From Thalassobacillus pellis (GTDB taxonomy: Bacteria > Bacillota > Bacilli > Bacillales > Halobacillaceae): 64,000 nt of DNA. Shown in pieces: positions 33,090-41,430 of the stretch. Location of the stretch: positions 248,001-312,000 of the forward strand of contig NZ_JAFBDO010000002.1 of the NCBI RefSeq assembly GCF_016908295.1. Reading direction: 5' to 3'. The first letter of the stretch is position 1, and the number at the start of each line of letters is the position of its first letter. The notes under the pieces are model-generated. The model made no database searches. It worked only from the letters and a program-made list of their open reading frames with translations, and was not told where the DNA came from. The position numbers and the translations under genes are program-made.

Positions 33090-35072
33090 ATGGAAGCGGA
33101 CAATAGATTCATATCGGAGAAAGATCTTTTTAATCTGTCATCAGTAACGGACCCTCAATGGTCACCTGATGGCAAAGGTGTTATATATGTCAAAACCGAT
33201 TTGGATGAAGAAGAGGACAAATACATATCCAATCTCTATTATTATGATTCCAATACTAGAGAGAACTGTCAGTGGACATTCGGAAATAATCGAAACACTT
33301 TACCAAAATGGTCTCCGGATGGAAAAAAACTTGGATTTCTATCAGACAGGAATGAACAAAGCCAATTATTTATTATGTCATCTGTCGGCGGAGAAGCAAA
33401 GCAGATGACAGCCTGTCCAAATGGCATCACCACATTTGAATGGTCTCCAGACGGGAAATCGATTGCCTTACAGGCTGGTTTAAAGAAGAATGAGTCCTTT
33501 CACAAAACAGTTGAATTAGATAAGGAAGAAAAGAACCCAGCAGCAATAGTAGTCACTGATATGAAATATAAAGCAGATGGTTCAGGTTTGTTAAGGGGGG
33601 TGGAACAACAGATAGGAATCCTTGATTTATCTACGGAAATGATACATCCGATCACGAATGAGAAACACAGCTTTCAACTACACTGCTGGTCACCTGATGG
33701 CAGATCAATTGCCATGTCGGGAGATCAAGCTGAAAACAAAGACTTTTCATTTAATACAGAGCTTTATTTATATCATTTGACAGCGAATGAGTGGGAAACC
33801 ATTCCAACAGAAAAGGGATATGTATCTTATGCCTGCTGGTCCCCTGGTGGAAGCAAGCTGGGAATTGTCTTCGAAGGCGTGTCCTATAAAAATGCAACCC
33901 ATGCCGATATTCTTTTGTATAGTACAGAAACGAAAAGTATGGAAAACATAACAGCTGACTTGGATCTTCCAGTTGGTGATTTTACCATCGCAGACATACA
34001 GCAGGGGAGCAGAATGCCAGGGATAAAATGGCAGAATGACGATTTGCTTTATTTTGCAGTAAGTGTTGAAGGGAACGTAGTGATTTATAGTGGTACTTCC
34101 GATGGAAACACTAAATTATTTTGGTCCGAAAAGCAACACATTTATGGATTTGATTTCAATCGTACTTCTGGTCAATTTATTTTTGCGATAACAACGTCTG
34201 TTAAACCAGGAGAGCTCTATTTATGGAAAGAAAATTCGAATGAAAAGATACAAGTGACACATCATCACGACCATTGGTTCAACGAAATGACCTTATCCAC
34301 CCCGGAAGAATTCACTTTCCTGAGTACGGACAGTTGGGAGGTACATGGCTGGATCTTAAAGCCAGTAAATTTCGATGAAAATAGTAGATATCCGTTTATC
34401 TATCAAGTCCACGGAGGACCGCACGCTATGTATGGAAATACGTTTTTCCATGAAATGCAGCTGCTTGCTGCAAAAGGGTATGTCGTAGGCTATATTAATC
34501 CGCGAGGTTCACACGGCTATAACCAGGAATTTGTCGATGCAGTACGTGGTGATTATGGCGGGAACGATTATATGGATATCATGAATGGATTGGAATACAT
34601 ACTGGATTCCTATGATTTTATTGACAGGGAGCGCCTTGGTCTGTCCGGTGGAAGTTATGGAGGGTTTATGGCCAACTGGATTGTCAGTCATACAAACAAA
34701 TTCAATGCAGCAGTGACACAGAGGTGCATCTCTAATTGGATCAGCTTCTATGGGGTAAGCGACATTGGTTATTATTTCTGTGAATGGCAATTACAAGCCG
34801 ATTTAAGGGATTTTGACAAGCTATGGAAACAATCACCCCTTGCATATGCTGACAGGATAACTACACCACTTCTTATTATGCACAGCGAAGACGATTTACG
34901 TTGTCCGATTGAGCAGGCAGAGCAGCTATTCATTGCATTAAAACGTCAGGAGAAAGAAACGGAATTCATACGTATACCTGATGCGGATCATAATTTATCA
35001 AGAACCGGAAAACCCTCGTTGCGAATGGAAAGACTGTATCATATTTTGAGATGGTTCGAACAGAAGTTATAA
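33090..35072 (+). CDS. S9-family serine peptidase (acylaminoacyl-peptidase/YuxL type)
   Basis: A 660-aa cytosolic oligopeptidase. The N-terminal beta-propeller shows repeated WSPDGK-type blades (about residues 19-26, 75-80, 116-121, 196-201). The C-terminal alpha/beta hydrolase domain has the nucleophile GLSGGSYGGF (Ser about 522), the acid in MHSEDDLRCP and the catalytic His in PDADHNL. It hydrolyses short or acylated peptides. ATG 33090 is preferred to ATG 33084 because AAGGGAGGA ends directly before the latter. It is a single-gene unit with its own terminator. Confidence 0.94.
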   Translation: MEADNRFISEKDLFNLSSVTDPQWSPDGKGVIYVKTDLDEEEDKYISNLYYYDSNTRENCQWTFGNNRNTLPKWSPDGKKLGFLSDRNEQSQLFIMSSVGGEAKQMTACPNGITTFEWSPDGKSIALQAGLKKNESFHKTVELDKEEKNPAAIVVTDMKYKADGSGLLRGVEQQIGILDLSTEMIHPITNEKHSFQLHCWSPDGRSIAMSGDQAENKDFSFNTELYLYHLTANEWETIPTEKGYVSYACWSPGGSKLGIVFEGVSYKNATHADILLYSTETKSMENITADLDLPVGDFTIADIQQGSRMPGIKWQNDDLLYFAVSVEGNVVIYSGTSDGNTKLFWSEKQHIYGFDFNRTSGQFIFAITTSVKPGELYLWKENSNEKIQVTHHHDHWFNEMTLSTPEEFTFLSTDSWEVHGWILKPVNFDENSRYPFIYQVHGGPHAMYGNTFFHEMQLLAAKGYVVGYINPRGSHGYNQEFVDAVRGDYGGNDYMDIMNGLEYILDSYDFIDRERLGLSGGSYGGFMANWIVSHTNKFNAAVTQRCISNWISFYGVSDIGYYFCEWQLQADLRDFDKLWKQSPLAYADRITTPLLIMHSEDDLRCPIEQAEQLFIALKRQEKETEFIRIPDADHNLSRTGKPSLRMERLYHILRWFEQKL

Positions 35073-35074
35073 AG

Positions 35075-35100
35075 AAAAGCTGGGTTTTCACCCAGCTTTT
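35075..35100 (+). terminator. Rho-independent terminator of the S9 peptidase gene
   Basis: AAAAGCTGGG / CCCAGCTTTT around a six-base loop. Confidence 0.85.
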
Positions 35101-35181
35101 AATACGCCTCGAATTGCTCACTAGATCACATACCAACAACCTAATCTCATTGCAATCACAATCACTATATAATTCTACTTC

Positions 35182-35204
35182 AAACTTAGTAGCAACTCCG
35201 AACT
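35182..35204 (+). repeat. 23-bp dispersed sequence, copy 1
   Basis: AAACTTAGTAGC followed by AACTCCGAACT. The exact reverse complement occurs at 58045-58067. In both places it lies 60-125 bases upstream of a gene start, in the same orientation relative to that gene and followed by an A-rich run. Confidence 0.75.
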
Positions 35205-35216
35205 TTAAATAAAAAA

Positions 35217-35274
35217 ATCTCCAGCAATAAGCTTATCAATATCTAAATGAATTGCAAGCTTTTATACTGGAGAT
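35217..35274 (-). terminator. Hairpin upstream of padR, terminator-like leftward
   Basis: ATCTCCAG pairs with CTGGAGAT, and inside them AAGCTT with AAGCTT. On the minus strand seven T residues follow. No minus-strand gene is present, so it may end an antisense RNA or form part of the padR leader. Confidence 0.4.
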
Positions 35275-35325
35275 ATGTAAATATTTCTAATTTATTTATT
35301 AGTTAACATTGGAGGAGGTAGAAGG

Positions 35326-35706
35326 ATGTCCCATAAAAATAACCCGAAAAAATTTGCGTTGAATATGACTGCAGCACAGTTTACCAAATTTTATATTATG
35401 CATCTTTTACAAGTTAACCCGCCGATGATCAGTGAACATTTTAAGAAGGAATTTCAAAAGCTTACAAAAAACTGGATTCCTGCTCCATCTACTTTACTCG
35501 ATACCCTGCATGACATGACAGAAGAAGGACTCCTCAGGCGGAAAGAAGATTATAAATCTCATGATAAAAAAAGACAGAAGGTATATTGGTATTCTCTTAC
35601 AGATACAGGGAAAGAAGAATTTGATATTTTGAAGAAAAGGTACCACCTATTATTTGAAGAACAAATAGAAATTCTAAATAAAATCATGAAAGAGATTTAT
35701 AAGTGA
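35326..35706 (+). CDS. PadR-family transcriptional regulator
   Basis: A 126-aa winged-helix regulator. The recognition-helix region (PPMISEHFKKEFQKL, STLLDTLHDMTEEGLLRRK) and the wing with VYWYSLTDTGKEEF (about residues 89-102) are typical of PadR. A short C-terminal helix follows for dimerisation. GGAGGAGG precedes the ATG. It lies directly ahead of the FAD-Rieske, SDR and NTF2-like genes and may control them. Confidence 0.85.
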   Translation: MSHKNNPKKFALNMTAAQFTKFYIMHLLQVNPPMISEHFKKEFQKLTKNWIPAPSTLLDTLHDMTEEGLLRRKEDYKSHDKKRQKVYWYSLTDTGKEEFDILKKRYHLLFEEQIEILNKIMKEIYK

Positions 35707-35811
35707 TCAGTTATACCATGTTTAACTCTCATGTCGATTATATTTAAAAATCATGGCGTGAGATTTCCATCAATTGGGTATGTAATAATAAATTACCCAA
35801 GGAGGATGGAC

Positions 35812-37329
35812 ATGAATGGCATTCCAAATTCCCCCCAGCCTTTATGGAGGGATACAACAATAGACAGCTTTCCGCAATTAGACAGGGACATGGAGACCGA
35901 TGTTACTGTCATCGGTTCTGGTATTACAGGAATAACAACTGCCTATTTTCTCGTTAAGAAAGGTTTTAAGGTTGTGCTTTTGGAGGCTGGTAAAGTTATC
36001 AATGGTACTACCGGATATACTACAGCGAAGTTAAGTGCGCAGCACGGACTTATCTATGATCATCTGATTAGAACATTCGGAAAGGAAACAGCAAAGAAGT
36101 ACTATCTCGCTAACCAGGAAGGTTTGCACTATATTGACGATATCCGTACAGATCTTAAGATTGACTGTGATTTTTCCTATCAGCCTTCCATTGTCTACTC
36201 AGCAGCCCCATCTGGTAACAGAAAAATTGAAAAAGAAGCAGAAGCATATAAGGATCTTGGGATAGATGGAGGGCTGGCTGATAACAGTGTTTTACCATTC
36301 CCAATACAATCTGCTGTCAAAATGAATCAACAGGCACAGTTTCACCCATTAAAATACCTGAAGTCCTTACTTATTTACTTGAAGCAAAAGGATACGCATA
36401 TTTTTGAGAACACCAGGGCCGTTGATATTAAAAAAGGAACTTTACCTGAAGTTAAAACAAGAAAAGGCCATTCTGTTTTATCCGACCATGTCGTGATTGC
36501 GTCCCATTTTCCTTTTAAAGATTTAAATGGAATGTACTTTGCACGTCTGCATGTAGAACGATCCTACACAATAGCAGTAAAGACAAACGGGCCACCCCCA
36601 AAAGGTATGTATTTAAGTACAGAAGAACCAAAGAAGTCACTTCGGCATGCTCTAGGAAGTAATGGAGAAGAGTTACTTCTGATTGGTGGGGAAGGACATA
36701 CCAGTGGTCAAAGTGAAAATACGTATAACCATTATGAAAAGCTTAAGGAATTCGCTGAAAAAAATTTTTCTGTAAAGGATATTCCTTATAGATGGTCCTC
36801 ACAGGATATCAGCACTTTGGATCGGATTCCTTATATCGGTCCAATTACTAGAAATAACCCGAATATCTATGTCGCTACAGGTTTTGCTAAGTGGGGAATG
36901 AGTAATGGGACAGTGGCAGGAAAAGTGATAAGTGATTTGATAACAGGAAATGGGAGTCCTTATGAAAAACTTTTTTCTCCATCCCGTTTTAATGCCTCCC
37001 AGGATGTTAAGAATTTCACAAAAGAAAATATGGATGTTGCCAAAGAGCTCTTCAAAGGTAAATTGCATCGTAAGGAAACAGATATGGAAAATTTACAGCC
37101 GAATGAAGGCGGAATCGTCAACTACCGTGGAAAAAAGCTAGGGGCATACAAGGCTTCAAACGGGGGTGTAAGCCTGGTGGACACTACTTGTACCCATATG
37201 GGCTGTGACCTTCAATGGAACACAGCTGAATGTTCATGGGATTGCCCATGTCATGGTTCGAGATTTACACCAAGTGGGGAAGTCATTGAAGGACCTGCTA
37301 CAAAACCACTGAAAAACTACCATAACTAG
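35812..37329 (+). CDS. FAD-dependent oxidoreductase fused to a Rieske [2Fe-2S] domain (YhfW-like)
   Basis: A 505-aa fusion. The N-terminal DAO-type FAD domain has a Rossmann loop VTVIGSGITGITTAY (about residues 29-43) and a late ATGFAKWGMSNG motif. The C-terminal Rieske domain (about 425-505) has CTHMGC and CPCHGSRF, giving the two Cys and two His cluster ligands. B. subtilis YhfW has the same architecture; its substrate is not known. ATG 35812 is chosen because AAGGAGG lies six bases before it. It is followed within 20 bases by an SDR gene. The flow of electrons is presumably substrate to FAD to iron-sulfur cluster. Confidence 0.92.
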   Translation: MNGIPNSPQPLWRDTTIDSFPQLDRDMETDVTVIGSGITGITTAYFLVKKGFKVVLLEAGKVINGTTGYTTAKLSAQHGLIYDHLIRTFGKETAKKYYLANQEGLHYIDDIRTDLKIDCDFSYQPSIVYSAAPSGNRKIEKEAEAYKDLGIDGGLADNSVLPFPIQSAVKMNQQAQFHPLKYLKSLLIYLKQKDTHIFENTRAVDIKKGTLPEVKTRKGHSVLSDHVVIASHFPFKDLNGMYFARLHVERSYTIAVKTNGPPPKGMYLSTEEPKKSLRHALGSNGEELLLIGGEGHTSGQSENTYNHYEKLKEFAEKNFSVKDIPYRWSSQDISTLDRIPYIGPITRNNPNIYVATGFAKWGMSNGTVAGKVISDLITGNGSPYEKLFSPSRFNASQDVKNFTKENMDVAKELFKGKLHRKETDMENLQPNEGGIVNYRGKKLGAYKASNGGVSLVDTTCTHMGCDLQWNTAECSWDCPCHGSRFTPSGEVIEGPATKPLKNYHN

Positions 37330-37347
37330 AAAGAAGGAGGGTTACAA

Positions 37348-38121
37348 ATGGGAGAACAAAAAACTGCAATCGTAACAGGTGGGGGGTCAGGTATCGGTAA
37401 AGCTGCTGCTTTAAAGCTTGCTGAACAAGGATACCGGGTTGCACTATTTGAATTAAAGGAAGAAAGAGCAAGGGAAGTAGGAGAATTCATTGACAGTAGT
37501 GGCGGTACTTACATGATAGAAAATGTTGATGTGTCGAATGAGGAAAAGGTTGCCTCTGGAATCAGACACGTTTTTGAAAAATGGGGGCGCATCGATGTAT
37601 TATTTGACAATGCAGGTATTAATGGTACCATCGCTCCTATTGAAGAAATGGAAGCTTCCGATTGGGACCATACTATCCAAACCAATTTGAAAAGTACTTT
37701 CTTGTTAGTCAAGCATGCCATTCCCTATATGAAAGAAGTTGGAGGAAGTATCATTATTACTAGTTCCATTAATGGGAGTCGTACCTTTTCTAATATTGGT
37801 TTTTCTGCGTACAGCAGCTCTAAGGCAGGACAAATAACCTTTATGAAAATGGCAGCTTTAGAGCTTGCCAGATATAAGATTAGGGTAAATGCCATTTGTC
37901 CCGGAGCAGTTGACACTAATATCGGGCAAAACACCGAGGAAAAAGGGAATCTTGATAAAGTACGTATACCGGTTGAATTTCCAAATGGGGACAAACCACT
38001 TGAAAACGCTCCCGGAAATCCTGAGCAAATAGCAGACTTGGTGTATTTCCTTGCCTCAGAGCATTCCAGTCATATTACAGGAACAGAAATTTATATTGAT
38101 GGAGCTGAATCTCTTCTTTAA
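37348..38121 (+). CDS. SDR-family oxidoreductase
   Basis: A 257-aa classical short-chain dehydrogenase. Cofactor loop TGGGSGIGKAA (about residues 11-21), DNAGI in place of the usual NNAG (about 90-94), catalytic Ser in ITSSINGS, and Tyr/Lys in YSSSKAG. The acidic residue ending strand 2 (LFELKEER) favours NAD(H). AGAAGGAGGG precedes the ATG. It lies 18 bases after the FAD-Rieske gene and likely shares its mRNA. Confidence 0.92.
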   Translation: MGEQKTAIVTGGGSGIGKAAALKLAEQGYRVALFELKEERAREVGEFIDSSGGTYMIENVDVSNEEKVASGIRHVFEKWGRIDVLFDNAGINGTIAPIEEMEASDWDHTIQTNLKSTFLLVKHAIPYMKEVGGSIIITSSINGSRTFSNIGFSAYSSSKAGQITFMKMAALELARYKIRVNAICPGAVDTNIGQNTEEKGNLDKVRIPVEFPNGDKPLENAPGNPEQIADLVYFLASEHSSHITGTEIYIDGAESLL

Positions 38122-38181
38122 AAAAGGAATTGGCCAGCCTTTATCGAATTATTCATGTAGATTGATTTAAGGAGGTCCCCA

Positions 38182-38595
38182 ATGGAAGACTATGCCAAAT
38201 TCCACGAATCCTTCCTTACCATGTGGCGAAATTCTTCTTTGCAAGGGTTTAAGGAAACGATTTCGGAAGATTACCAGGCCAGGGAAGTTAGAAATGGGCA
38301 GATCGTTGATTTTGGTTACAAAGAATCTTTGGAAGGCTGGGAGCAAGGGTTTAAGTTTGTCAGAGAGAATGAAGCTCATTGGGAAATTGAAGAAGTGGCA
38401 CTGATTCCAATACAGGAAGATGAATTTATGTCTATTTTGACAGCGACTTTGCGAATAAAAGGAAATATCATGAAAACGGGTAATCTTTTTTTTGAAACCT
38501 TTAAACTCGATCATAAGCGAAACTGGAAGTTGGTGAGAAGTTACATCGAAGCCGGTATCGCATTAGATAAAACCAGGAATCTCCAATTTACTTAA
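38182..38595 (+). CDS. NTF2-like/SnoaL-type small protein
   Basis: A 137-aa alpha+beta protein: a first helix pair (FHESFLTMWRNSSLQGF), then strands with AHWEIEEVALIPIQ, FMSILTATLRIKG and NWKLVRSYIEAG. The pattern fits the NTF2/DUF4440 cone fold used by small isomerases and hydrolases, but no catalytic residues are certain. AAGGAGG precedes the ATG. It is the last gene of the PadR-led redox cluster. Confidence 0.65.
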   Translation: MEDYAKFHESFLTMWRNSSLQGFKETISEDYQAREVRNGQIVDFGYKESLEGWEQGFKFVRENEAHWEIEEVALIPIQEDEFMSILTATLRIKGNIMKTGNLFFETFKLDHKRNWKLVRSYIEAGIALDKTRNLQFT

Positions 38596-38607
38596 CCTAT
38601 CTGAAAA

Positions 38608-38645
38608 AAGGGAGTCATCCACTTAATTAAGGGGATGGCTCCCTT
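38608..38645 (+). terminator. Hairpin ending the redox cluster
   Basis: AAGGGAGTCATCC pairs with GGATGGCTCCCTT; the T-tract is short. Confidence 0.6.
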
Positions 38646-38741
38646 AGAACTTTGCTGATTTAATTAGGGATGCTATTTTGCACTATTATCAGGGTAAGCT
38701 ATAATAGGTATCAAGTTTTTAAATGGAAAGTAGGTAAGAAC

Positions 38742-39605
38742 ATGAATGAATTGCAGATCGGTACGATACAAAAATTAACAGTTCTGAAAAAGAAAACAGA
38801 AGGCTTTGTCCTGACAAAAGGTAAGGAAGTGGTCATGCTTCCAAACGAAGATGCGGATGAAAGGATAGAGCTTGATGACTCCATAGAAGTATTTCTTTAT
38901 TTTGATAAGAAAGGAGAAAAGATAGCAACCATGCAGCTCCCGGATATAACGTTGGAATCATTCGGTTGGGCAGTAGTCGTTGAAGTAGTAAAAAACCTCG
39001 GGGTTTTTGTTGATATCGGAATCGATAAAGAAATACTTGTTTCTAAAGATGACCTTCCTGTCATGGAACGGGTTTGGCCAACTGTAGGGGACTATTTGTT
39101 TGTTAGCCTGGAATTAGATAAGAAAGGACGGCTGCTGGCGAAGCCGATAACAGAAGGAGAAGTGACGGAAGACATTGAACGGGCTCCTGTATCTCTGTTA
39201 AAGAAAAATATAACGGCCAGGGTATACAGGGCTGCCAAGGCAGGGTCATTTGCTCTTACCGAAGAAGGGTATCGTGCTTTTATCCACCCGAATGAACGGA
39301 AACGTGAACCACGGCTCGGTGAAACTATTCAGGGCCGAGTCATTGATGTAAAAGATGATGGCACCATAAATGTCTCCCTTCTTCCTCTTAAACAGGAGAG
39401 TATGATTGACGATGCTGATTTAATTATGGAATATTTAGAAGAAGCTGGAGGCGAAATTCCTTTTTCCGACAAAAGTGATCCAGATGATATACGTGGTACC
39501 TTTCATATCAGCAAGGCTGCTTTTAAACGGGCACTCGGAAAATTAATGAAGGAAAACAAAGTTATCCAACAGGATGGTAAGACAATAATGACAACAAAGA
39601 ATTGA
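38742..39605 (+). CDS. cvfB: CvfB/YitL-family S1-domain RNA-binding protein
   Basis: A 287-aa protein with tandem S1-like OB folds and a C-terminal winged helix. Readable S1 cores are GWAVVVEVVKNLGVFVDIGIDKEILV (split over residues about 66-91) and TIQGRVIDVKDDGTINVSL. The C-terminus (DPDDIRGTFHISKAAFKRALGKL) is the winged helix. Staphylococcal CvfB affects virulence gene expression through RNA binding. ATG 38742 is the first with a plausible ribosome site (AAAGTAGG); longer in-frame starts fall in the non-coding leader. Confidence 0.9.
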   Translation: MNELQIGTIQKLTVLKKKTEGFVLTKGKEVVMLPNEDADERIELDDSIEVFLYFDKKGEKIATMQLPDITLESFGWAVVVEVVKNLGVFVDIGIDKEILVSKDDLPVMERVWPTVGDYLFVSLELDKKGRLLAKPITEGEVTEDIERAPVSLLKKNITARVYRAAKAGSFALTEEGYRAFIHPNERKREPRLGETIQGRVIDVKDDGTINVSLLPLKQESMIDDADLIMEYLEEAGGEIPFSDKSDPDDIRGTFHISKAAFKRALGKLMKENKVIQQDGKTIMTTKN

Positions 39606-39748
39606 GCTCCAAAAGATAGAGCACTAGTAGAAAAACTCGCATTCACTCGTCCTTCCGTGAATGTATTAGTTAACCTTATACTAGAACTTTAAAATTAACA
39701 CAACGTCGTAAGTCATCTCAGCAGAGAAATTTTATACATTTGGAATGT

Positions 39749-39778
39749 AAAAAAAGCACTTAGGGTAAGTGCTTTTTT
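39749..39778. terminator. Bidirectional terminator between cvfB and the zinc-ribbon gene
   Basis: AAAAAAGCACTT / AAGTGCTTTTTT around AGGGT. Confidence 0.88.
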
Positions 39779-40028
39779 ATTTTCTTGGATTGAATTCTGC
39801 GTGTTTTATAAAGGTATGTTCGTCTTCAATTAGCCCGCAGGAACCACATTGGATTTTGTATTCTGGACCTTTATACCCCATGTGGAAAGGATCTAAATTA
39901 TCTTCTGTATAGGATTCCATCATCTCACCACTGCCGGGATCCAATTTTACTGCAGATGCTACCTGCTGGATTTTATTAAACCGGGAACGATTAGTTTTAC
40001 AGCCAGGGCATAAATATGGTTTTGCCAT
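39777..40028 (-). CDS. Small zinc-ribbon protein (83 aa)
   Basis: An 83-aa protein with two CxxC knuckles, [10 protein letters not shown] (residues 5-14) and [13 protein letters not shown] (about 58-70), able to bind one zinc. The middle part is polar ([20 protein letters not shown]). I cannot name the family. GGAGGTG precedes the ATG. It is convergent with cvfB and shares its terminator. A nucleic-acid or protein-binding role is possible but not shown. Confidence 0.75.
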   Translation of the reverse strand: MAKPYLCPGCKTNRSRFNKIQQVASAVKLDPGSGEMMESYTEDNLDPFHMGYKGPEYKIQCGSCGLIEDEHTFIKHAEFNPRK

Positions 40029-40240
40029 TATAACACCTCCGCCATATATTATTCCCGATTCTTTCCAGATTATAAAAAACCCTTATTTTTTCTAGGTTTC
40101 TGATAAACAGAAGGTTTAGAAATGGGTTATTAACAAGGGCTGATTGGAGTTTTATATCCAAACAGACCTTTTCATCTTTTTCTAAGGTTTAACAAAATGA
40201 TTAATTATAGATTATTAATGACATTATCAGTTACCTCTAT

Positions 40241-40534
40241 TCATTTTTCAATTTCCTCAGTAACCACGAAAGCTAAATCTTCATTTCCAAATACCGACAG
40301 TACATCTATCAGTGTCTGATTGGGAATATCCTGAGCTTCCTGTTTAGGAACCGTGGAAGCAATCGCTTCTTCTAAAGCTCGATTATTAACCTGATCGGGA
40401 TAAGCTTTTTGGTATATGGCAGATGGATCGAGGTTATGATTGATGCACCATTGAGCAAATATCAATATCATTGTTTGCTCTTCATTCTTGTAATTTTGGA
40501 TGATTTGCTGTTCGAGTTGTTTTTTGTCCATCAC
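40241..40534 (-). CDS. Small conserved hypothetical protein (about 97 aa)
   Basis: A helical, Gln/Glu-rich acidic protein (DKKQLEQQIIQNYKNEEQTMILIFAQWCINH) that I do not recognise. Starts GTG 40534 and ATG 40531 are both served by AGGAGG. There is no membrane segment. It stands alone, with about 210 non-coding bases between it and the zinc-ribbon gene. Confidence 0.65.
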   Translation of the reverse strand: MMDKKQLEQQIIQNYKNEEQTMILIFAQWCINHNLDPSAIYQKAYPDQVNNRALEEAIASTVPKQEAQDIPNQTLIDVLSVFGNEDLAFVVTEEIEK

Positions 40535-40627
40535 TGGCAGCCTCCTAGTAAAGAGTATATGACTCCATTATATAAAAAATAATAGAAGGAATATAGAACG
40601 ACGGGCGTCATGCCTGTACCATCCTGT

Positions 40628-40657
40628 CACAGGCCAACCTGCCATAAGCATAGTTTA
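40628..40657 (+). promoter_or_regulatory. Sigma-K-like promoter of the DPBB-DUF3889 gene
   Basis: CACA, 16 bases, GCATAGTTTA. This matches the late mother-cell sigma-K consensus (mACm, 15-17 bases, gCATAnnnTA) at all defined positions and lies 36 bases before the start codon at 40693. Confidence 0.6.
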
Positions 40658-40692
40658 TAAAAGCCGTTTAACTAAAGACAGGAGGAGTTTGT

Positions 40693-41325
40693 ATGTTTCC
40701 ATACTATTGTTACGGAGGATCTCCGTATCACAGAATTTGTGCAAATCCTTATCGCGCTTATCCTCAGTTCCATTACTATCCAATATACCGGCAACAGACA
40801 GTGGCCGGGCAGGCATCATGGACCGAGGGTGGGAGTGTCACTCAATGCGGAATTCCTTGGTCCCAAAATGCCAATATGACTGTGGCTGTCGGGCAAAATT
40901 CTCCATATCAATGCGGGCAGACACTAAAAGTACGAAATCCAGCTAATGGGAGGGAAGTAATCGTAACGGTTGTCGATCAAGTTCCAAATTATCCTCGTAA
41001 CAAACTTAACCTTCATCGTGAAGCCTTTCAAGCACTCGGAGCAAATTTGGATGCTGGAATTATCAATGTTGAAATTACTCCGTCGCCAGAATTAGAGGAG
41101 GAAAAGTGGGGGAAATATTTACTGGAAATTACTCAGGCAGCCTATCCAAATTATGGTATAACCAATTATGAGACAGTAAGTAAGACACAAGTATCAGCCA
41201 ATGAGATGCGGGAAACTTATGAATATGTCCTTCAATCCCAACAGGAAACAATAAATGTTCAAGGCGTGGTAACATACAACCCAACTAACGATCGCATACT
41301 TTCTATTGATATCAGGGAAGTATAA
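40693..41325 (+). CDS. DPBB (RlpA/expansin-like) and DUF3889 protein with Tyr-rich head
   Basis: A 210-aa protein with three parts. Residues 1-36 are a Tyr/Pro/His-rich head (MFPYYCYGGSPYHRICANPY and onward to YYPIYRQQ) with no signal peptide. Residues about 37-135 form a double-psi beta-barrel (GQASWTEGGSVTQCGIPW, CGQTLKVRNPANGREVIVTVVD, LNLHREAFQALGA). The C-terminus (about 138-210, WGKYLLEITQAAYPNYGI and onward) matches the DUF3889 family. GGAGGAG precedes the ATG. A sigma-K-like promoter upstream and the head composition suggest a spore-coat or cortex-associated protein. Confidence 0.8.
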   Translation: MFPYYCYGGSPYHRICANPYRAYPQFHYYPIYRQQTVAGQASWTEGGSVTQCGIPWSQNANMTVAVGQNSPYQCGQTLKVRNPANGREVIVTVVDQVPNYPRNKLNLHREAFQALGANLDAGIINVEITPSPELEEEKWGKYLLEITQAAYPNYGITNYETVSKTQVSANEMRETYEYVLQSQQETINVQGVVTYNPTNDRILSIDIREV

Positions 41326-41430
41326 CTTGATCAGAATTAATCCAGCCCTTAAAATGATTAAGTATTTGCACCGTGGCAATACTTCTAGTACTATAGGAAT
41401 GAATGCTCGAAATTGAAATGAGGGTTAGGA

